Of a stretch of 64,000 bases of DNA, positions 62,870 through 64,000 are shown in pieces. The position numbers and the translations under genes were made by a program. The notes beneath the pieces are model-generated. The model saw only the letters and a list, made by a program, of their open reading frames with translations, ran no database searches and was not told where the DNA came from. Within the stretch, counting starts at the first letter, position 1, and every line of letters starts with the position of its first letter. This DNA comes from Streptomyces sp. NBC_01476 (GTDB taxonomy: Bacteria; Actinomycetota; Actinomycetes; Streptomycetales; Streptomycetaceae): the NCBI RefSeq assembly GCF_036227265.1, contig NZ_CP109446.1:1587501-1651500 (forward strand). The letters run 5' to 3'.

Positions 62870-63505
62870 TCAGCGACCGCGCAGGCGGCGCACGAGAATG
62901 CTCGCGTCGCCGCGGGATTCGAGGTCGGCGAGGACGACGGCGACGGCCTCACGGACGATACGGCCGCGGTCGATGGCCAGCCCGTGCTCGCCGCGCAGCA
63001 CCAGGCGGGCGTGCTCCAGGTCCATCAGCTCCTCGGCGGAGACGTAGACGGTGATCTTCTCGTCGTGGCGTTCGCGCCCGCTGGGGCGGCGGTTCTGCCG
63101 GGGCGCCTTGCGGCGGCCCTGGGGCGGCTGCTGCTGGGACGGGCTCTGCAGGGGCGGCGGGACCTGGGGGGTGACCGTCGCGGTCACGGTGGGCATCCCG
63201 GCCGAGGCCGGCTTCACTCCGGCGCGTTCGGCGGTCAGCGGCCTGCGAGGGCCTGGCGCCCCGTCACGGCCGCCGTGCTCCACGGCCCCGGACCGGGGGT
63301 CCGCCTCGCCCTCGCGGCTCTCCTGGGCCTCTTCCGCCCGTGACTCCGCCCGTTCGTCCTGCCGTTCGTCCTCCCCGCCCGGGGGGACCGGCCGCAGCTG
63401 TGTCTCGCCGCCGGGGTGCTGCCGTGGCTGCGGGGCCTGGAGCGCTGCTCCCCCGGTGGTCCGGAACAGTTCGTCGGCGCCCGGCAGACTCACTCGGCGT
63501 GGCAC
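62870..63505 (-). CDS. ParA-linked protein with RHH-like C-terminus
   Basis: A 211-residue protein. The first 145 residues are low-complexity (Pro, Gln, Glu, Arg) and end in a basic patch (QGRRKAPRQNRRPSGRERH). The last 60 residues, KITVYVSAEELMDLEHARLVL...DRGRIVREAVAVVLADLESRGD, look like a ribbon-helix-helix DNA-binding fold. Its start overlaps the parA end by 16 bp. It could be a DNA-binding partner of this ParA, replacing ParB; that is inference. The family is not named to my knowledge. Confidence 0.72.
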   Translation of the reverse strand: MPRRVSLPGADELFRTTGGAALQAPQPRQHPGGETQLRPVPPGGEDERQDERAESRAEEAQESREGEADPRSGAVEHGGRDGAPGPRRPLTAERAGVKPASAGMPTVTATVTPQVPPPLQSPSQQQPPQGRRKAPRQNRRPSGRERHDEKITVYVSAEELMDLEHARLVLRGEHGLAIDRGRIVREAVAVVLADLESRGDASILVRRLRGR

Positions 63506-64000
63506 CGGGCGAGCACCTCCCTGGCGAGCTGGCGATAGGCGGCGGCACCGACGGAGTTGGAGGCGTAGGTGGTGATCGGCTCACCGGCCACGGTGGTCTC
63601 GGGGAACCGTACGGTCCGGCCGATGACGGTGTGGAAGACGTGGTCGTCGAACGCCTCGACCACCCGGGCCAGCACCTCGCGGCTGTGCACCGTGCGGGAG
63701 TCGTACATCGTGGCGAGGATGCCGTCGAGTTCGAGTTCGGGGTTGAGCCGCTCGCGGACCTTCTCGATGGTCTCGGTGAGCAGCGCCACTCCGCGCAGCG
63801 CGAAGAACTCGCACTCCAGCGGCACGATCACCGAGTGCGCCGCGGTCAGCGCGTTCACGGTGAGCAGGCCGAGCGAGGGCTGGCAGTCGATGACGATGTA
63901 GTCGTAGTCGGCCATCAGCGGCTTGAGCGCGCGGGCCAGCGCGGACTCACGCGCCACCTCGCTCACCAGCTGCACCTCGGCGGCCGACAGGTCGATGTTG
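63490..64000 (-). CDS. parA: ParA-family ATPase (partial, 5' end outside window)
   Basis: The last 170 codons of a ParA/Soj ATPase: the Walker-B-like IVIDCQPSLGLLTVNAL, PLECEFFALRGVALLTETIEK and the DNA-binding YDSRTVHSREVLARVVEAF. The P-loop end is off the window. This copy lies beside scpAB, not beside parB-oriC, so it is probably a second ParA-like ATPase for chromosome or protein positioning. It overlaps the RHH-like gene by 16 bp. Confidence 0.93.
   Translation of the reverse strand, partial: NIDLSAAEVQLVSEVARESALARALKPLMADYDYIVIDCQPSLGLLTVNALTAAHSVIVPLECEFFALRGVALLTETIEKVRERLNPELELDGILATMYDSRTVHSREVLARVVEAFDDHVFHTVIGRTVRFPETTVAGEPITTYASNSVGAAAYRQLAREVLARCHAE

Overview
This is a GC-rich (about 70 percent) actinobacterial chromosome segment. 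Genome-scale order and gene content point to Streptomyces or a close relative in the Streptomycetaceae. The signs are a SepF-like paralogue, two Rpf-type resuscitation factors side by side, the tyrA-cmk-plsC-der block, the rluB-scpB-scpA-parA block, many TetR and GntR regulators, GTG starts, and tight ATGA/GTGA overlaps. No tRNA, rRNA, insertion sequence, prophage or CRISPR array was recognised.

Region 1 (1-9.8 kb) is sugar-acid and acyl-CoA catabolism. It holds the end of gluconokinase, a GntP gluconate permease, a convergent glucarate dehydratase, and a lipid-type module: phosphotransferase plus acyl-CoA dehydrogenase on the plus strand; quinone oxidoreductase, TetR, acyl-CoA ligase and SDR on the minus strand. 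A 20-bp palindrome sits inside the promoter of the plus-strand pair, and a related site lies at the SDR promoter.

Region 2 (9.9-24.3 kb) has a secreted penicillin-acylase-type hydrolase, a methyltransferase, an 18-copy heptanucleotide tandem repeat, an amidase, and a second acyl-CoA cluster (MaoC hydratase, TetR, acyl-CoA dehydrogenase, TetR). It continues with a DUF402 protein, an alcohol dehydrogenase-aldehyde dehydrogenase pair, a molybdopterin oxidoreductase that appears to have lost its middle in frame, and another TetR. Two TetR genes here have matched pairs of near-identical operator candidates, so local regulons can be read from the DNA.

Region 3 (24.4-38.4 kb) starts with homogentisate dioxygenase (hmgA), preceded by a perfect 17-bp-arm inverted repeat and overlapped by a GntR gene. 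A lone type-ISP specificity-like protein and an AAA ATPase follow. Then comes an overlapping trio (HemK2-type methyltransferase, CDGSH iron-sulfur protein, haem-oxygenase-like iron enzyme), a GntR gene coupled to a methyltransferase-NUDIX fusion, a secreted lipase, a 2H phosphoesterase, an F420/FMN split-barrel protein, a WYL regulator and a streptogrisin-type protease.

Region 4 (38.4-52.6 kb) has a flavin monooxygenase with a 200-residue Ala/Pro/Val extension. Divergent from it is a 25-codon Cys-ending leader peptide with no gene downstream on its strand. Next are a DUF5685 protein with an 18-cysteine tail, a SepF paralogue, a glutaryl-CoA-type dehydrogenase, an MFS exporter, a PAP2 phosphatase, a GT4 glycosyltransferase and two Rpf cell-wall hydrolases. 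The second Rpf gene has a terminator-like hairpin in its short 5' leader.

Region 5 (52.6-64 kb) is housekeeping: der, plsC, cmk, tyrA, then a nucleotidyltransferase / ADP-ribosylglycohydrolase / nucleotidyltransferase group. It ends with the rluB-scpB-scpA-(RHH-like protein)-parA chromosome-segregation operon, with parA cut by the window edge. Long antisense reading frames are common here because of the GC bias and were treated as shadows.
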